Origin: Leptolinea sp. UBA4782
GTDB taxonomy: Bacteria > Chloroflexota > Anaerolineae > Anaerolineales > Anaerolineaceae
NCBI GenBank assembly: GCA_002403095.1
Contig: DHHC01000026.1
Location: forward strand, 100,784 to 161,148
Length of the DNA stretch: 60,365 nt
Direction: 5' to 3'
The notes under the pieces are model-generated. The model saw only the letters and a list, made by a program, of their open reading frames with translations. It searched no databases and had not been told where the DNA came from. Position 1 is the first letter of the stretch; each line of letters opens with the position of its first letter. Position numbers and translations under genes: made by a program. Positions 38,585 through 48,088 of the stretch are shown in pieces.

Positions 38585-39466
38585 ATGCAGTTTACCCTCA
38601 ATCCACCAAGCCCTATCTCCCTGTACTCTGTCATCCATTCACACGGTTGGTTCCAGCTGGTACCCTTTGAGATTCTTGACGACGGGCAAGGCCTGGCTTA
38701 CACCATGCAGCTTGCCGCCGGCAGGGTCACCCGATTTGAGGTCAGTGCGGTTGATAACCTGATCCAGATCTCAACCAGCAATGATCTCCCGGCTGATGAG
38801 GAAGCAGAAGTCCGGAAATCTGTGCGCTGGATGCTCAGCATGGATTCAAACCTGGAAGACTTTTATGAAGCTGCCAAAGACGAACCGCGGCTGCAAAAAG
38901 CGATCCAGAAGGGCGCCGGCAGGATCTTGCGCTCGCCCTCCCTGTTTGAGGATGTGGTCAAGACTATCCTGACCACCAACACGCTCTGGAATGCCACCAA
39001 AAGCATGACCCGCAAGCTGGTGTCCGCTTACGGCACAGCACACCCGCATGATCCAAACCTGCATGCGTTTCCCAAACCAGAAGCCGTTGCCTCCGTTTCG
39101 GAAGAAGAACTAAAGGAGACGGTGCGGGTCGGTTACCGGGCCCCGTTCATTGCGGAGCTTGCCCGCAGGATAGCAGACGGCAGCCTGGACCTTGAAGGTC
39201 TGCGCACCAGCCAGCTGCCATCCAAAGAATTGCGCGCCGAATTCCTCAAGATCAAAGGCCTCGGGCCGTATGCTGCAGCCAACCTGCTGATGCTGTTGGG
39301 CAGGTATGATTTCCTCCCCATCGATTCCTGGGCACTCAAAATGGTTTCGCTTGAATGGCACAACGGCGCCCCGGTGAAACCGGCAGATGTGGAAAAGGCT
39401 TTCAGCCGCTGGGGCAATTTTAAAGGCCTGGCTTACTGGTTGTGGGATTGGACCAGCAATCCATAA
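38585..39466 (+). CDS. DNA-3-methyladenine glycosylase II family (AlkA/OGG-like)
   Basis: A 293-residue HhH-GPD base-excision glycosylase. A beta-rich N-terminal domain (1-95) is followed by the helical core: LFEDVVKTILTTNTLWNATKSMTRKLV, then the hairpin LKIKGLGPYAAANLLMLLG (helix-hairpin-helix). The catalytic Asp follows in FLPIDSWALKM (near residue 247). There is no Lys at the bifunctional position that I can see, so it is probably monofunctional, removing alkylated or related purines. A -10 box six bases upstream makes it leaderless. The Gfo/Idh/MocA gene lies 35 bases downstream. Confidence 0.85.
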   Translation: MQFTLNPPSPISLYSVIHSHGWFQLVPFEILDDGQGLAYTMQLAAGRVTRFEVSAVDNLIQISTSNDLPADEEAEVRKSVRWMLSMDSNLEDFYEAAKDEPRLQKAIQKGAGRILRSPSLFEDVVKTILTTNTLWNATKSMTRKLVSAYGTAHPHDPNLHAFPKPEAVASVSEEELKETVRVGYRAPFIAELARRIADGSLDLEGLRTSQLPSKELRAEFLKIKGLGPYAAANLLMLLGRYDFLPIDSWALKMVSLEWHNGAPVKPADVEKAFSRWGNFKGLAYWLWDWTSNP

Positions 39467-39501
39467 TTGCATCAGGGTGATTAATCCAAAAAGGTGTTGA
39501 T

Positions 39502-40653
39502 ATGATCAATGTCGCAGTAATTGGAACAGGGTATATCGGTAAGGTCCACCTGGATGCCCTGCTGCAAATGCCGGGGGTGCAGGTGGTTGCGCTGGCGGAC
39601 AGCAACCTGGAAATGGCGCAGGTGTATGCCAAACGCTACCGGATCGAACGGGTTACTGCCGACTACCGGGATTTCTTGAATGACGGCAGCATCCATGCCG
39701 TGCACAACTGCACGCCCAATCACCTGCATTACGACATCAACCTGGCTTTGCTGCGGGCAGGCAAAGAGGTGCTTTCGGAGAAACCGCTGGCGTTAAATGC
39801 CGCCCAGGCCAGGGAGTTATGGCAGACCGCCCGGCAGCATGACCGCCTGACCGGGATCGATTTCTGCTACCGCTATTACCCGGCCGTGCAGGAAGCCGCC
39901 GCCCGGGTGCGGGCAGGAGAGATCGGCAGAGTGCACTCGGTGTTTGGGGCATTCTTCCAGGATTGGCTCCTGTATGAAACCGATTACAACTGGCGCTTTG
40001 AGAAGCGTTTCTCGGGCGAATCTAACACTGCCGCTGATATCGGCAGCCATTGGATGGACCTGGCCCAGTTCGTGGCCAACTCGCGCATTGTCGAAGTGAT
40101 GGCAGATCTGCACACCATTCACCCGGTGCGCAAGCGCAGCAAGGGCGCTGTGCTCACCTTTGCCAAACAAGTTGCCGGCCAGGAATACGAAGAGGTGCCA
40201 ATCGAGCTGGATGACAGCGGTGTGGTCATGGTGCATTTTGAAAACGGGATTTTCGGTACATTCATGATCAACCAGCTGGCAGCCGGGCGCAAGGTGACCA
40301 TTGATCTGCAGGTTTTCGGCACCCAGGCATCCCTCGCCTGGAACCACGAAAAGCCTTCGATTTTATGGATGGGTCAGAGGGATAAGGCCAACGAGGTCTC
40401 CATTGAAAGCCCGCTGCTGCAACATCCTGAGACTGCCCGCTACGCCCGGCTGCCTTCAGGTCACCCGATGGGATACCACGATGCTATCTACAACCTTTTC
40501 AGCGAGTTCTATGATGCGCTGGAATTGCGCCAGGCCGGAAAACCGGCTTCCCCCAACCTGCCCGATTTCGGGGACGGGTATTACGAAATGGCCATTGTGG
40601 AAGCTATCGTTGCCAGCCACCGCCAGAAGCGCTGGGCGAAAGTGGAAGCCTAA
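39502..40653 (+). CDS. Gfo/Idh/MocA-family oxidoreductase
   Basis: A 383-residue NAD(P)-dependent sugar or inositol dehydrogenase-type protein. It begins with the Rossmann motif INVAVIGTGYIGKVHLDAL, contains NCTPNHLHYDINLALLRAGK and the signature SEKPLAL with the catalytic Lys, and later ADIGSHWMDLAQFV with the substrate-binding His. The C-terminal alpha/beta domain runs from about 130. The substrate is unknown; location next to the isomerase-kinase region suggests a sugar. AAAGGTG lies just before ATG 39502. Confidence 0.9.
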   Translation: MINVAVIGTGYIGKVHLDALLQMPGVQVVALADSNLEMAQVYAKRYRIERVTADYRDFLNDGSIHAVHNCTPNHLHYDINLALLRAGKEVLSEKPLALNAAQARELWQTARQHDRLTGIDFCYRYYPAVQEAAARVRAGEIGRVHSVFGAFFQDWLLYETDYNWRFEKRFSGESNTAADIGSHWMDLAQFVANSRIVEVMADLHTIHPVRKRSKGAVLTFAKQVAGQEYEEVPIELDDSGVVMVHFENGIFGTFMINQLAAGRKVTIDLQVFGTQASLAWNHEKPSILWMGQRDKANEVSIESPLLQHPETARYARLPSGHPMGYHDAIYNLFSEFYDALELRQAGKPASPNLPDFGDGYYEMAIVEAIVASHRQKRWAKVEA

Positions 40654-40750
40654 TTCAAGTTGTTTTTCCAGAGCTGGTTCAACCGCTGTAACCGGTTCTT
40701 GACCAAATCTTTAGCCGGCAGCCGCTGCTGCCGCAATCACTGGAGGAAAA

Positions 40751-41161
40751 ATGGAACAATATGCAACCCCGCTGCAACCGAATGAAAAACCCGGGCAATT
40801 GACTGCCATGGGAGTGCTGATCCTGGTCAGCGGTCTGACAAACGCCGGCCTTTTCCTCGCCTGGGGAGGGGCGATCCTGACCGGGGCTGTGGCATCCTTC
40901 GGGATTGGATTGTTATGCCTGCCTTGCGCCCTGCCGCCAATTGCCCTGGCAGTGTTCGAGTTTATCGTGGCAGCCAAGTTGTTCGGCACCAACCCGTCTT
41001 CGATGAACACGCATAAAATCGTGGCAATCCTCGAGATCGTTTCGATCATCTTCGGAAATGTTGTCGGCCTGGTAAGCGGCATCCTGGCGTTGGTCTGGTT
41101 GAATGATCCCCGGGTGCGCGATTGGTTCAATCGCACCGCCCCCATCGTCATCCAGCAATAA
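40751..41161 (+). CDS. small membrane protein, about three helices
   Basis: A 136-residue hydrophobic protein with about three membrane segments (LTAMGVLILVSGLTNAGLFL, then FGIGLLCLPCALPPIALAVF, then HKIVAILEIVSIIFGNVVGL) and a short polar N-terminus. It resembles generic DUF4064/DUF4190-like small membrane proteins, but I cannot assign a family. TGGAGGAAAA precedes ATG 40751. It stands alone, ending just before a strong terminator. Confidence 0.7.
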   Translation: MEQYATPLQPNEKPGQLTAMGVLILVSGLTNAGLFLAWGGAILTGAVASFGIGLLCLPCALPPIALAVFEFIVAAKLFGTNPSSMNTHKIVAILEIVSIIFGNVVGLVSGILALVWLNDPRVRDWFNRTAPIVIQQ

Positions 41162-41168
41162 ATTTCCC

Positions 41169-41201
41169 AGCCAGGCAGCCGGAATGGCTGCCTGGCTTTT
41201 T
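41169..41201 (+). terminator. terminator after the small membrane protein
   Basis: Perfect 12-bp arms 41169-41180 and 41186-41197 (AGCCAGGCAGCC) around a GGAAT loop, with T tract 41197-41201. Confidence 0.88.
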
Positions 41202-41212
41202 ATAGGTATCTT

Positions 41213-41797
41213 TTGGCAAAACCCCTCTTCGACCACTTCGGATTCCTGGCATCGCGGTATGAGCACTTTATCCAGCCCAAAGCACCGGAAAAACTGTGCA
41301 CCTTGATCGATTGCCCACCGGCAGGGCTGATCCTGGATGCCGGCGGCGGTACCGGACGGGTGTCACAGTACCTGTCCGCCAGCACCAACCGGGTATTCAT
41401 TGCAGACGAATCCCACAAGATGCTGCGCCAGGCAAGCGCCAAGTCCGGCCTGAAGCCGGTCCGTTCGGTCACTGAGGCGCTGCCATTCGGGGAGGGGCTC
41501 TTTGACCGCATCATTATGGTGGATGCCCTTCACCACGTTGAAAATCAGCAGCAAACCGCGCGGGAACTGTGGCGGGTGCTCAAGCCCGGGGGAAAGATCG
41601 TGATCGAGGAGCCGGATATCCGCCGGCTGCCTGTCAAGCTGATAGCCCTGTTTGAAAAACTGGCCTTAATGCGCAGCCGCATCATTTCTCCGCTTAATAT
41701 CAGCGCATTGTTTAAACCTGAGAATGCCGTCACTGCCATAGAACTGGACGGGTATATCGCCTGGGTAACCATCGCCAAACCAACCCGCGAAACGTAA
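41213..41797 (+). CDS. class I SAM-dependent methyltransferase
   Basis: A 194-residue UbiE/COQ5-like methyltransferase. Motif I is LILDAGGGTGRVSQYL, followed by RVFIADES and the FDRIIMVDALHHVENQ segment. WRVLKPGGKIVIEEPD is the typical strand before the C-terminal variable region. The substrate is unknown. The start appears to be TTG 41213, immediately after the upstream terminator; no ribosome site is visible, and TATAGG at 41201-41206 lies six bases before it, so it may be another leaderless start with a weak -10. Confidence 0.82.
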   Translation: MAKPLFDHFGFLASRYEHFIQPKAPEKLCTLIDCPPAGLILDAGGGTGRVSQYLSASTNRVFIADESHKMLRQASAKSGLKPVRSVTEALPFGEGLFDRIIMVDALHHVENQQQTARELWRVLKPGGKIVIEEPDIRRLPVKLIALFEKLALMRSRIISPLNISALFKPENAVTAIELDGYIAWVTIAKPTRET

Positions 41798-41821
41798 AAA
41801 TACTGCTTGACATTGCTGATT

Positions 41822-41847
41822 AAACGTGCAAAAATAAGTAAACGTTT
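41822..41847 (+). promoter_or_regulatory. candidate LacI-type operator
   Basis: AAACGTTT at 41840-41847 is a palindromic core like those bound by LacI/GalR proteins, and a second AAACGT lies at 41822-41827. TTGACA at 41807-41812 is a good -35, but no good -10 follows at 17 bases. Autoregulation of the lacI-type gene is inferred. Confidence 0.4.
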
Positions 41848-41876
41848 TCTATCCTTCAGGCATTTCCCGAGGCCAT

Positions 41877-42878
41877 ATGTCAAAAATCCACCAGGTTGCT
41901 GCATTGGCTGGCGTATCGATTGCAACCGTTTCACATGTCATCAACAATACCCGCTTTGTCAGTGATGAAACCCGCAAACGGGTGCAGGCTGCCATGGAAG
42001 AGATCGGGTACCAGCCGAACGCGCTGGCACGGTCGCTGCGCCGCGGCGAGACCAAAACCCTGGGCGTGATCCTGCCGGATAGCTCAAACCCGTATTTTGC
42101 CGAGATTGGGCGCGGCCTTGAACTTCTGGCTTTTAACGAAGGGTACAGCATCATCCTGTGCAACTCGGAAAATGACGCTGAAATCGAACACCAGTATGCC
42201 GAAGTACTTTCAAAAAAACAGGTGGATGGAATCTTCTTCGTCGGGACAGGGGAACGGCCTGAAACACTGCTGACATTGCTCAAGCACAACCTGCCGCTGG
42301 TGGTGATGATGCGCGATTTTGGCGATGTCCAGGTGGATACGGTCCAGTCGGATAATTACCAGGGGGGAACGCTTGCCACGCGCCATTTGCTGGATGCTGG
42401 CCATACCCGCATTGCCTGCATCATGGGTCCATCCGGATTGACCTTGAGTTCCCAGCGTGTTAATGCCTTCAAGGACACCTTAAATGCGGCTGGGATTACC
42501 CCGGATGATTCCATGATCCTGCAGGGAGATTTTCACGCTGAATCTGCCTGCGCCATCACCCGCCAGCTGCTCAAGCGCCCAGACCCGCCTACCGCAATTT
42601 TTGCCTGCAACGACCTGATGGCGATCGGCGTTATCTGTGCAGCGGCTGAATTGGGCAGGCGCGTCCCCGGAGACCTGGCAGTGATTGGGTTTGACAACAT
42701 CCAGCTCGGAAATTTCAGCGTGCCCCGCCTGACAACCGTAGCCCAGCCGAAAGATGAACTGGTGCAAACCGCCACGCGCTACATGCTTGAGCGGATCGCA
42801 GACCACACCCTGCCGCCCCGCAAATCGGTGATCCCGACAAACCTGGTCATCCGCCAGTCCTGCGGCCATCTGGTGTAA
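41877..42878 (+). CDS. LacI/GalR-family transcription regulator
   Basis: A 333-residue LacI-family repressor. The N-terminal HTH is IHQVAALAGVSIATVSHVINNTRFVSDETRKRV with the hinge helix NALARSLRRG. The periplasmic-binding-like effector domain follows: TLGVILPDSSNPYFAEIGRGLE, DGIFFVGTGE, HTRIACIMGP, AIFACNDLMAIG and LAVIGFDNIQLG. Effector unknown, probably a sugar. An AAACGTTT palindrome just upstream suggests autoregulation. The GH127-DUF2804-GH2 operon about 4 kb downstream is a possible target, but no matching operator was seen in the 60 bases before it. Confidence 0.93.
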   Translation: MSKIHQVAALAGVSIATVSHVINNTRFVSDETRKRVQAAMEEIGYQPNALARSLRRGETKTLGVILPDSSNPYFAEIGRGLELLAFNEGYSIILCNSENDAEIEHQYAEVLSKKQVDGIFFVGTGERPETLLTLLKHNLPLVVMMRDFGDVQVDTVQSDNYQGGTLATRHLLDAGHTRIACIMGPSGLTLSSQRVNAFKDTLNAAGITPDDSMILQGDFHAESACAITRQLLKRPDPPTAIFACNDLMAIGVICAAAELGRRVPGDLAVIGFDNIQLGNFSVPRLTTVAQPKDELVQTATRYMLERIADHTLPPRKSVIPTNLVIRQSCGHLV

Positions 42879-42997
42879 ACCACTCAACCTCTGCTCCAAG
42901 GATAATTGGTTACAATTAATCAGGTCTTTCTGATCTGGTCCGGCAGGATGCAGGCTTATGCAACTGACGGCTGCCTGACCGGATAGGATGCATACGT

Positions 42998-45900
42998 ATG
43001 CCTGTCCAACTCAACTGCCATTCTTACTTTTCCCTGCTGGAGGCCTTGCCCTCGCCTGCCGAACTGGCACAGGCGGCAGCATCCAGGGGAATGACTGCCC
43101 TGGCGCTGACAGACCACTACTCGCTGGCTGGTGCGGTGGAATTTGATTCTGCTTGCCGAAAAGCCGGCATCCAGCCCATATTCGGCCTGGAAGTGGACCT
43201 GGCAGCTCTATCCATCAGGCAGCCCGGCAACCACCGTATCATCCTGCTGGCACAGGATGAACAAGGCTGGTCGAACCTGTGCTCCCTAAGCAGCACCCTC
43301 AACCTGAACCTGCCGCCAGCCAACCCTGCCAGCCTGGATATCCTGAACGCACATTCCCTGCACCTGCTGGCGCTGTGCGCAGCCCAGGATGACGGATCGG
43401 ACAAACTACTGCAAGCCCTGGCTGAGGTGTTCCTGGGCAGGTTGTATGTTGCTCTCAGCAACCCGGACGGCAGGCAACAAATCGCCATGGAACGTAGCGC
43501 CTTCCTTGCCAGCCGGCTTGGGCTGCCGGTTGCTGCTGTCCAGCCGGTGTACACACTGGATCCCGGTAAAGCGGACCTGTTAAAGACCCTGGCAGCCATC
43601 CGCCGGAACACCCCTGTAAATTCGCTGCGGACGGAAGCCTTGCCACCCCCCGGGAGTGTATTGCTGTCCGCGGAACAACTGCGCCTGCGGTTCCGCGACT
43701 TCCCCGCAGCGCTGGCTGCGGCTGAGGAAATCGCCCAACGCTGTGCTTTTTCCCTGCCGCTGGGAAGGCCTAATTTCCCGGCTGTGCCCCTGCCGGAAAA
43801 CACCAGCGCTATCCAGCTGCTGCGCAGCAAGGTTGAGTCTGGCGCCGTTGAACGCTATGGCAGGATGACCCCCGCAATACAAGCGCGGCTGGACCATGAA
43901 CTGGAGATCATCGGGCAGCTGCAGTATGAGCCCATCTTCCTAATCGTGGATGAGATCATCCGTTTTGCCCGCCGGCAGGGCATCCCCACCTCATCGCGCG
44001 GCTCGGCGGCTTCCTTACTGGTGGCTTATTGCCTGGGTATTACCAACCCTGACCCAATCAGCCTTAACCTGTACTTCGAACGGTTTCTCAACCCGGCCCG
44101 CATTTCACCGCCAGATATCGATACCGATATTTGCTCACGCGGGCGGGATAAAGTCATCCGGCATGTCTTTGAGGTCTTCGGGCATGACCAGACAGCTATG
44201 ATCGGCACGATCAACCGCTTCCGCCCACGCTCGGCTATCACGGATGTTGCCAAGGCGTACGGAATGACCCCCTCCCAAGCGCACGACCTGTCGCGCACGC
44301 TGCCGTATTCTTTCTTTTACAGGATGGATGATGGAGAAGGTTCAGCTCCTTCCCCATTTCACGAGCTGGCTGCAACCCATCAAGACCCGCTTTACCGGTC
44401 AGCTTTCCGTGATGCAGAAGCGATCCTTAACCTCCCGCGCCATTTTTCCATCCATGCCGGCGGCATTGTTGTCGGGCCAGGCAGGCTGGGGGAGATCATT
44501 CCCCTCCAGCGCTCCGGGGCGCACAACACCATCATCACCCAGATGGACATGGAATCTGTACAGGCGTTTGGCCTGGTCAAAATCGATTTGCTTGGCATCC
44601 GCGGGCTGACCGTGCTGGGCGATGTGGCTGAGGCAGTGCAATCCTGGCGCAAGGTACACTATGCTACACCCTTGCAGGTGCTGGATGAAATCCCCCTGGA
44701 AGACCAGGTCACTTCGGATTTGATCCTGAGCGGGCACACTATCGGCTGTTTCCAGATTGAAAGCCCGGGCGTACGCGCTACTTTGCGCGAGATCAACGCC
44801 CACAGCCCGGATGACATTATGGCAGCCCTGGCACTGTATAAACCGGGCCCCATAAAAGGCGGGCTGCGCGAAGCATTCGTAAAGAGGTTCAAGGGGCAGG
44901 AACCGGTCGAGCATCTCCATCCCCTGGTGGCACCCATCCTGGAGGAGACCTACGGCATCATCCTGTACCAGGAACAGGTCCTGCGCCTAGCACACGAACT
45001 GGCGGGGCTCAGCCTGGCAGATGCAGACCTGCTGCGGCGCGCCATCAGCCATTTCGGTTCCAATATCGTCCTGGAAGACATCCACCAGCGCTTTGTCAGG
45101 GCAGTTCACGAAAACCGTCAAATCCCCGTAGAAATATGCGAGCAGTTATGGAGCCTGATGGCGGCCTTTGCTGGCTACGGGCTGCCCAAAGCCCATGCTG
45201 CTTCTTATGGGCTGGCCGCCTGGAAATCTGCCTGGCTGAAGGCACATTTCCCGGCCGAATTCATGGCTGCCGTGCTGGCGAACTGGGGAGGGTATTACAG
45301 CCAGAGAGTGTATATTAACGAATGCCGCCGGATGGGTTTAATCGTCAAACCGCCACACATCAACCACTCTACAGTACAGTTCAGCGCGGCTTATCCTCAG
45401 GGTGAGCCAGTGTTGTATATGGGGTTGGACCAGGTACGCGACCTGACTCGCCACACCCAGGAGAAGATCATCAATGGCAGACCATTTTATACGCTCGATG
45501 ATTTCCTGGCGAGGGTGGACCCACGCCAGAAGGAAGCTGAAAACCTGGCAAGTGTTGGCGCCCTTGAAGGCCTGGGGGCCATCCCAGCCCTGCTGCAGCG
45601 GATCAGCGGCGGGAAATGGATCTCCCAGCAGCCGGGATTGTTCAACATCGAAGAGGCTGCCGCAGACTGGCGGCCGGATGAGGTGATGCTGGCCCAGCAG
45701 GAAATCCTCGGGATCAGCCTGTCAGCCCATCCGCTGGAACTGCATGTGGATAAGATCATCCAGGCAGGAGCCATCACCACCTTGCAGGCGCAGGAAAAAA
45801 TCGGGGAGAAGGTCAGCGTAGCCGGCATCCGCCAGGCAGCCCACCGGGTACGCACTTCCAAGGGAGAAGCCATGCTTTTCCTCACCCTGGAAGACCTGGA

Positions 45901-46057
45901 AGGCAGCCTGGATGTGATGATCCTGCCGGATTTGTACCGCCGCATTAAAAATATGGTATATGACATGGCTCCTTTCATTGTCAGCGGTGTTCTGGAGTAT
46001 GACGAGGTCAGGGGAGAACCTCTGCTGCGGGCAGACAGCTTCAGGCAGTTGAAATAA
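42998..46057 (+). CDS. DnaE-type DNA polymerase, ImuC/DnaE2-like
   Basis: A 1019-residue C-family polymerase. The N-terminal PHP domain starts VQLNCHSYFSLLEALPSP and has LALTDHYSLAG. The palm aspartates lie in SPPDIDTDICSRGRDKVIRHVF (near 372-374) and VKIDLLGIRGLTV (near 528). GIILYQEQVLRLAHELAG and FAGYGLPKAHAASYG follow, and a C-terminal OB domain includes VSVAGIRQAAHRV. It is shorter than replicative DnaE (about 1160), matching error-prone DnaE2/ImuC. No imuA, imuB or dinB is adjacent and no LexA-like box was seen upstream, so an auxiliary role is inferred only from length and motifs. Confidence 0.85.
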   Translation: MPVQLNCHSYFSLLEALPSPAELAQAAASRGMTALALTDHYSLAGAVEFDSACRKAGIQPIFGLEVDLAALSIRQPGNHRIILLAQDEQGWSNLCSLSSTLNLNLPPANPASLDILNAHSLHLLALCAAQDDGSDKLLQALAEVFLGRLYVALSNPDGRQQIAMERSAFLASRLGLPVAAVQPVYTLDPGKADLLKTLAAIRRNTPVNSLRTEALPPPGSVLLSAEQLRLRFRDFPAALAAAEEIAQRCAFSLPLGRPNFPAVPLPENTSAIQLLRSKVESGAVERYGRMTPAIQARLDHELEIIGQLQYEPIFLIVDEIIRFARRQGIPTSSRGSAASLLVAYCLGITNPDPISLNLYFERFLNPARISPPDIDTDICSRGRDKVIRHVFEVFGHDQTAMIGTINRFRPRSAITDVAKAYGMTPSQAHDLSRTLPYSFFYRMDDGEGSAPSPFHELAATHQDPLYRSAFRDAEAILNLPRHFSIHAGGIVVGPGRLGEIIPLQRSGAHNTIITQMDMESVQAFGLVKIDLLGIRGLTVLGDVAEAVQSWRKVHYATPLQVLDEIPLEDQVTSDLILSGHTIGCFQIESPGVRATLREINAHSPDDIMAALALYKPGPIKGGLREAFVKRFKGQEPVEHLHPLVAPILEETYGIILYQEQVLRLAHELAGLSLADADLLRRAISHFGSNIVLEDIHQRFVRAVHENRQIPVEICEQLWSLMAAFAGYGLPKAHAASYGLAAWKSAWLKAHFPAEFMAAVLANWGGYYSQRVYINECRRMGLIVKPPHINHSTVQFSAAYPQGEPVLYMGLDQVRDLTRHTQEKIINGRPFYTLDDFLARVDPRQKEAENLASVGALEGLGAIPALLQRISGGKWISQQPGLFNIEEAAADWRPDEVMLAQQEILGISLSAHPLELHVDKIIQAGAITTLQAQEKIGEKVSVAGIRQAAHRVRTSKGEAMLFLTLEDLEGSLDVMILPDLYRRIKNMVYDMAPFIVSGVLEYDEVRGEPLLRADSFRQLK

Positions 46058-46066
46058 AACAGCTTG

Positions 46067-46727
46067 ATGAAATGTAAGGAGGCAGGAATAAAAGAATTTG
46101 TGGTCTTCATCTTCAAGCTGATCTTGTTTTTCCTGGTTTACCAGGTTTTCATCCGTCTGCTGCGCAGGGTATACGATTTTCCAGCACCGGCTTTTATTGG
46201 CCGCTTCCTGGGCAGCGATTTACGCAGGAAAATGCAGCCGCCGGAGACCATCATTGAGAGAAGCGGGATCAAACCGGGCATGAAAGTACTCGAGGCAGGC
46301 TGCGGCAGCGGGGTATTCACCACGGCAGTTTGCCAGAGCGGTTGGAGACGGAGGGGAAGTGCACGCCCACGATATCCAGCCCGGTATGCTGGGACAACAG
46401 CGTCGTAAATTAACCCGACCCGAGAATGGGGACATCCGCAATATCCATCTGCACCAGAACAGCGCTTATGAATTGCCTTTTCCAGGTGAGACATTCGAAG
46501 TGGTTTATTATGTCACCGTCCTGCAGGAGATCCCCGATCCGGTGCGGGCATTGCGTGAAGCCGGCAGGGTTGTAAAAAGCACCGGCGTCATCGCTATTTC
46601 TGAATGGCTGAGGTACCCTGATTATGTACTGGCCTCCACCACGCTGCAGTTGGGGCAGAAAGCCGGGCTGAAACATGACCGCACGTGTGGAAACCTGTGG
46701 CAATACACGGTCCGCCTGCATAAATAA
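46067..46727 (+). pseudogene. membrane-anchored methyltransferase, frameshifted
   Basis: The first part, from ATG 46067, encodes an N-terminal membrane segment (VFIFKLILFFLVYQVF) and SAM motif I VLEAGCGSGVFTTAV. The frame is lost at 46329-46331 in a TTT run; removing one T continues as ARAVGDGGEVHAHDIQPGM and the rest of the Rossmann domain, including VVYYVTVLQEIPDPVRALREAGRVVKS, to TAA at 46727. The corrected protein would be about 219 residues. A single-base insertion in a short homopolymer may be a sequencing error, so the gene may be intact in the organism. Confidence 0.8.
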
Positions 46728-46787
46728 CACTGACACCAGGACTGGTTCTCCTGTACAATAAACAAAACACTGAACAGAGGGCAACTC

Positions 46788-48083
46788 ATGCAAACATCTC
46801 CCGAGAACAGAATATCCACCCGCAACTGGATCATCATGGCAGCCCTGGCGCTGACCGGCCAGATCGCCTGGGCAGTCGAAAACTCCTGGTTTAACACTTT
46901 CGTCTATGACACCATCACCCCGGATCCGCGTCCGGTGGCCTGGATGGTGGCAGCCAGCGCTATCACTGCCACCCTGACCACCCTGATCATGGGAACCCTG
47001 AGCGACCGCACCCGCTCCCGCTGGGGAAGGCGCCGGCCTTACATATTGATTGGGTATGTTTTATGGGGTCTTTCTACCATCCTGTTTCCAACGGTGGCTT
47101 ACATTAAAACCACCAGCCTGGCGGTTATCATGGTGGTGATCGCTGACTCGGTCATGACTTTTTTCGGTTCCACCGCGAATGATGCCGCCTTCAACGCCTG
47201 GACAACCGACATCGCCAGCAGCAGTACACGCGGCCGGGTGGAAGGCGTTCTCAACCTCAGCCTTTTCCTGGCACAGATCGTCTCCATGGTGGCAGCTGGA
47301 ATCTTGATCGACAATGTCGGCTATTTCACCTTCTTTTATACCCTGGGCGGGATCGTGATGGTGGTCGGGCTGGTCGCCGGCAGCCTGCTGCGGGATGCCC
47401 CCCTGCCTGCCGGGGAGGATAAACCGCACATCTCATTCTGGGCGGAGTTTGCCCAGCTTTTAAGCCTGGACACCCTGCGTAAGAACAAAAACCTTTTCAT
47501 CCTTTTACTTTACATCATGGTCAGCAGTATCGGGATGAACGTCTCATTCCCCTACCTGATCGTGTATTTGCAGAATTACGTCGGAGTAACCAAGACCGAG
47601 TACGGCATTATTGGCGGTGCAGTTATGGTCGGCAGCGCCTTGCTGGCTGTACCTTTCGGATTGCTGGCAGACCGCTGGAACAAACGCCTGATGATCGCCA
47701 TTGCCACGGTTGTCAGCAGCCTGGGGGGTATCCTGCTTTCGCTGATGGTCACCCTGCCTGCCCTGGCTGTTTCCGGCCTGCTCTGGCAGGCTTTTGCCCT
47801 GGCGGGCAGCATTGCTTCGGTCGCCTGGCTGAAGGACCTGCTGCCGGAAAAAGAACGTGGCAAATTCCTGGGAATCCGGATGATCTTCTGGATCGCCATT
47901 CCAATGGTGATCGGTCCCTGGATCGGGTCTTCACTCATCCAGGCTTACGGCATCCCGACCGTGTTGAATGGAGAAGCCGGTTTTGTACCGGTACCTATCA
48001 TTTTCCAGGTGGGTTCGGCGATTGCCTTGCTGGCATTGCTTCCGCTGGCTTTTACCCGGACCAGGCATGATACTGCCCAATAA
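46788..48083 (+). CDS. GPH/MFS-family sugar transporter
   Basis: A 431-residue carrier with twelve membrane helices. The loop GTLSDRTRSRWGRRRPYILIG is the hallmark of glycoside-pentoside-hexuronide:cation symporters and related SLC45-like carriers. FGLLADRWNKRLMI is the corresponding loop in the second half. It should import a sugar or oligosaccharide with a cation. It begins the operon MFS-GH127-DUF2804-GH2, with a 5-base gap to the GH127 gene; the imported product is probably degraded by the following enzymes. TACAAT at 46754-46759 is a candidate -10 and GAGGGC precedes the ATG. Confidence 0.88.
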   Translation: MQTSPENRISTRNWIIMAALALTGQIAWAVENSWFNTFVYDTITPDPRPVAWMVAASAITATLTTLIMGTLSDRTRSRWGRRRPYILIGYVLWGLSTILFPTVAYIKTTSLAVIMVVIADSVMTFFGSTANDAAFNAWTTDIASSSTRGRVEGVLNLSLFLAQIVSMVAAGILIDNVGYFTFFYTLGGIVMVVGLVAGSLLRDAPLPAGEDKPHISFWAEFAQLLSLDTLRKNKNLFILLLYIMVSSIGMNVSFPYLIVYLQNYVGVTKTEYGIIGGAVMVGSALLAVPFGLLADRWNKRLMIAIATVVSSLGGILLSLMVTLPALAVSGLLWQAFALAGSIASVAWLKDLLPEKERGKFLGIRMIFWIAIPMVIGPWIGSSLIQAYGIPTVLNGEAGFVPVPIIFQVGSAIALLALLPLAFTRTRHDTAQ

Positions 48084-48088
48084 TTGCC

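Noticed and set aside
41807..41835. Complete sigma-70 promoter for the lacI-type gene
   Set aside because: TTGACA is perfect, but the hexamer at the right distance is AAAAAT; only the -35 and operator are credible.
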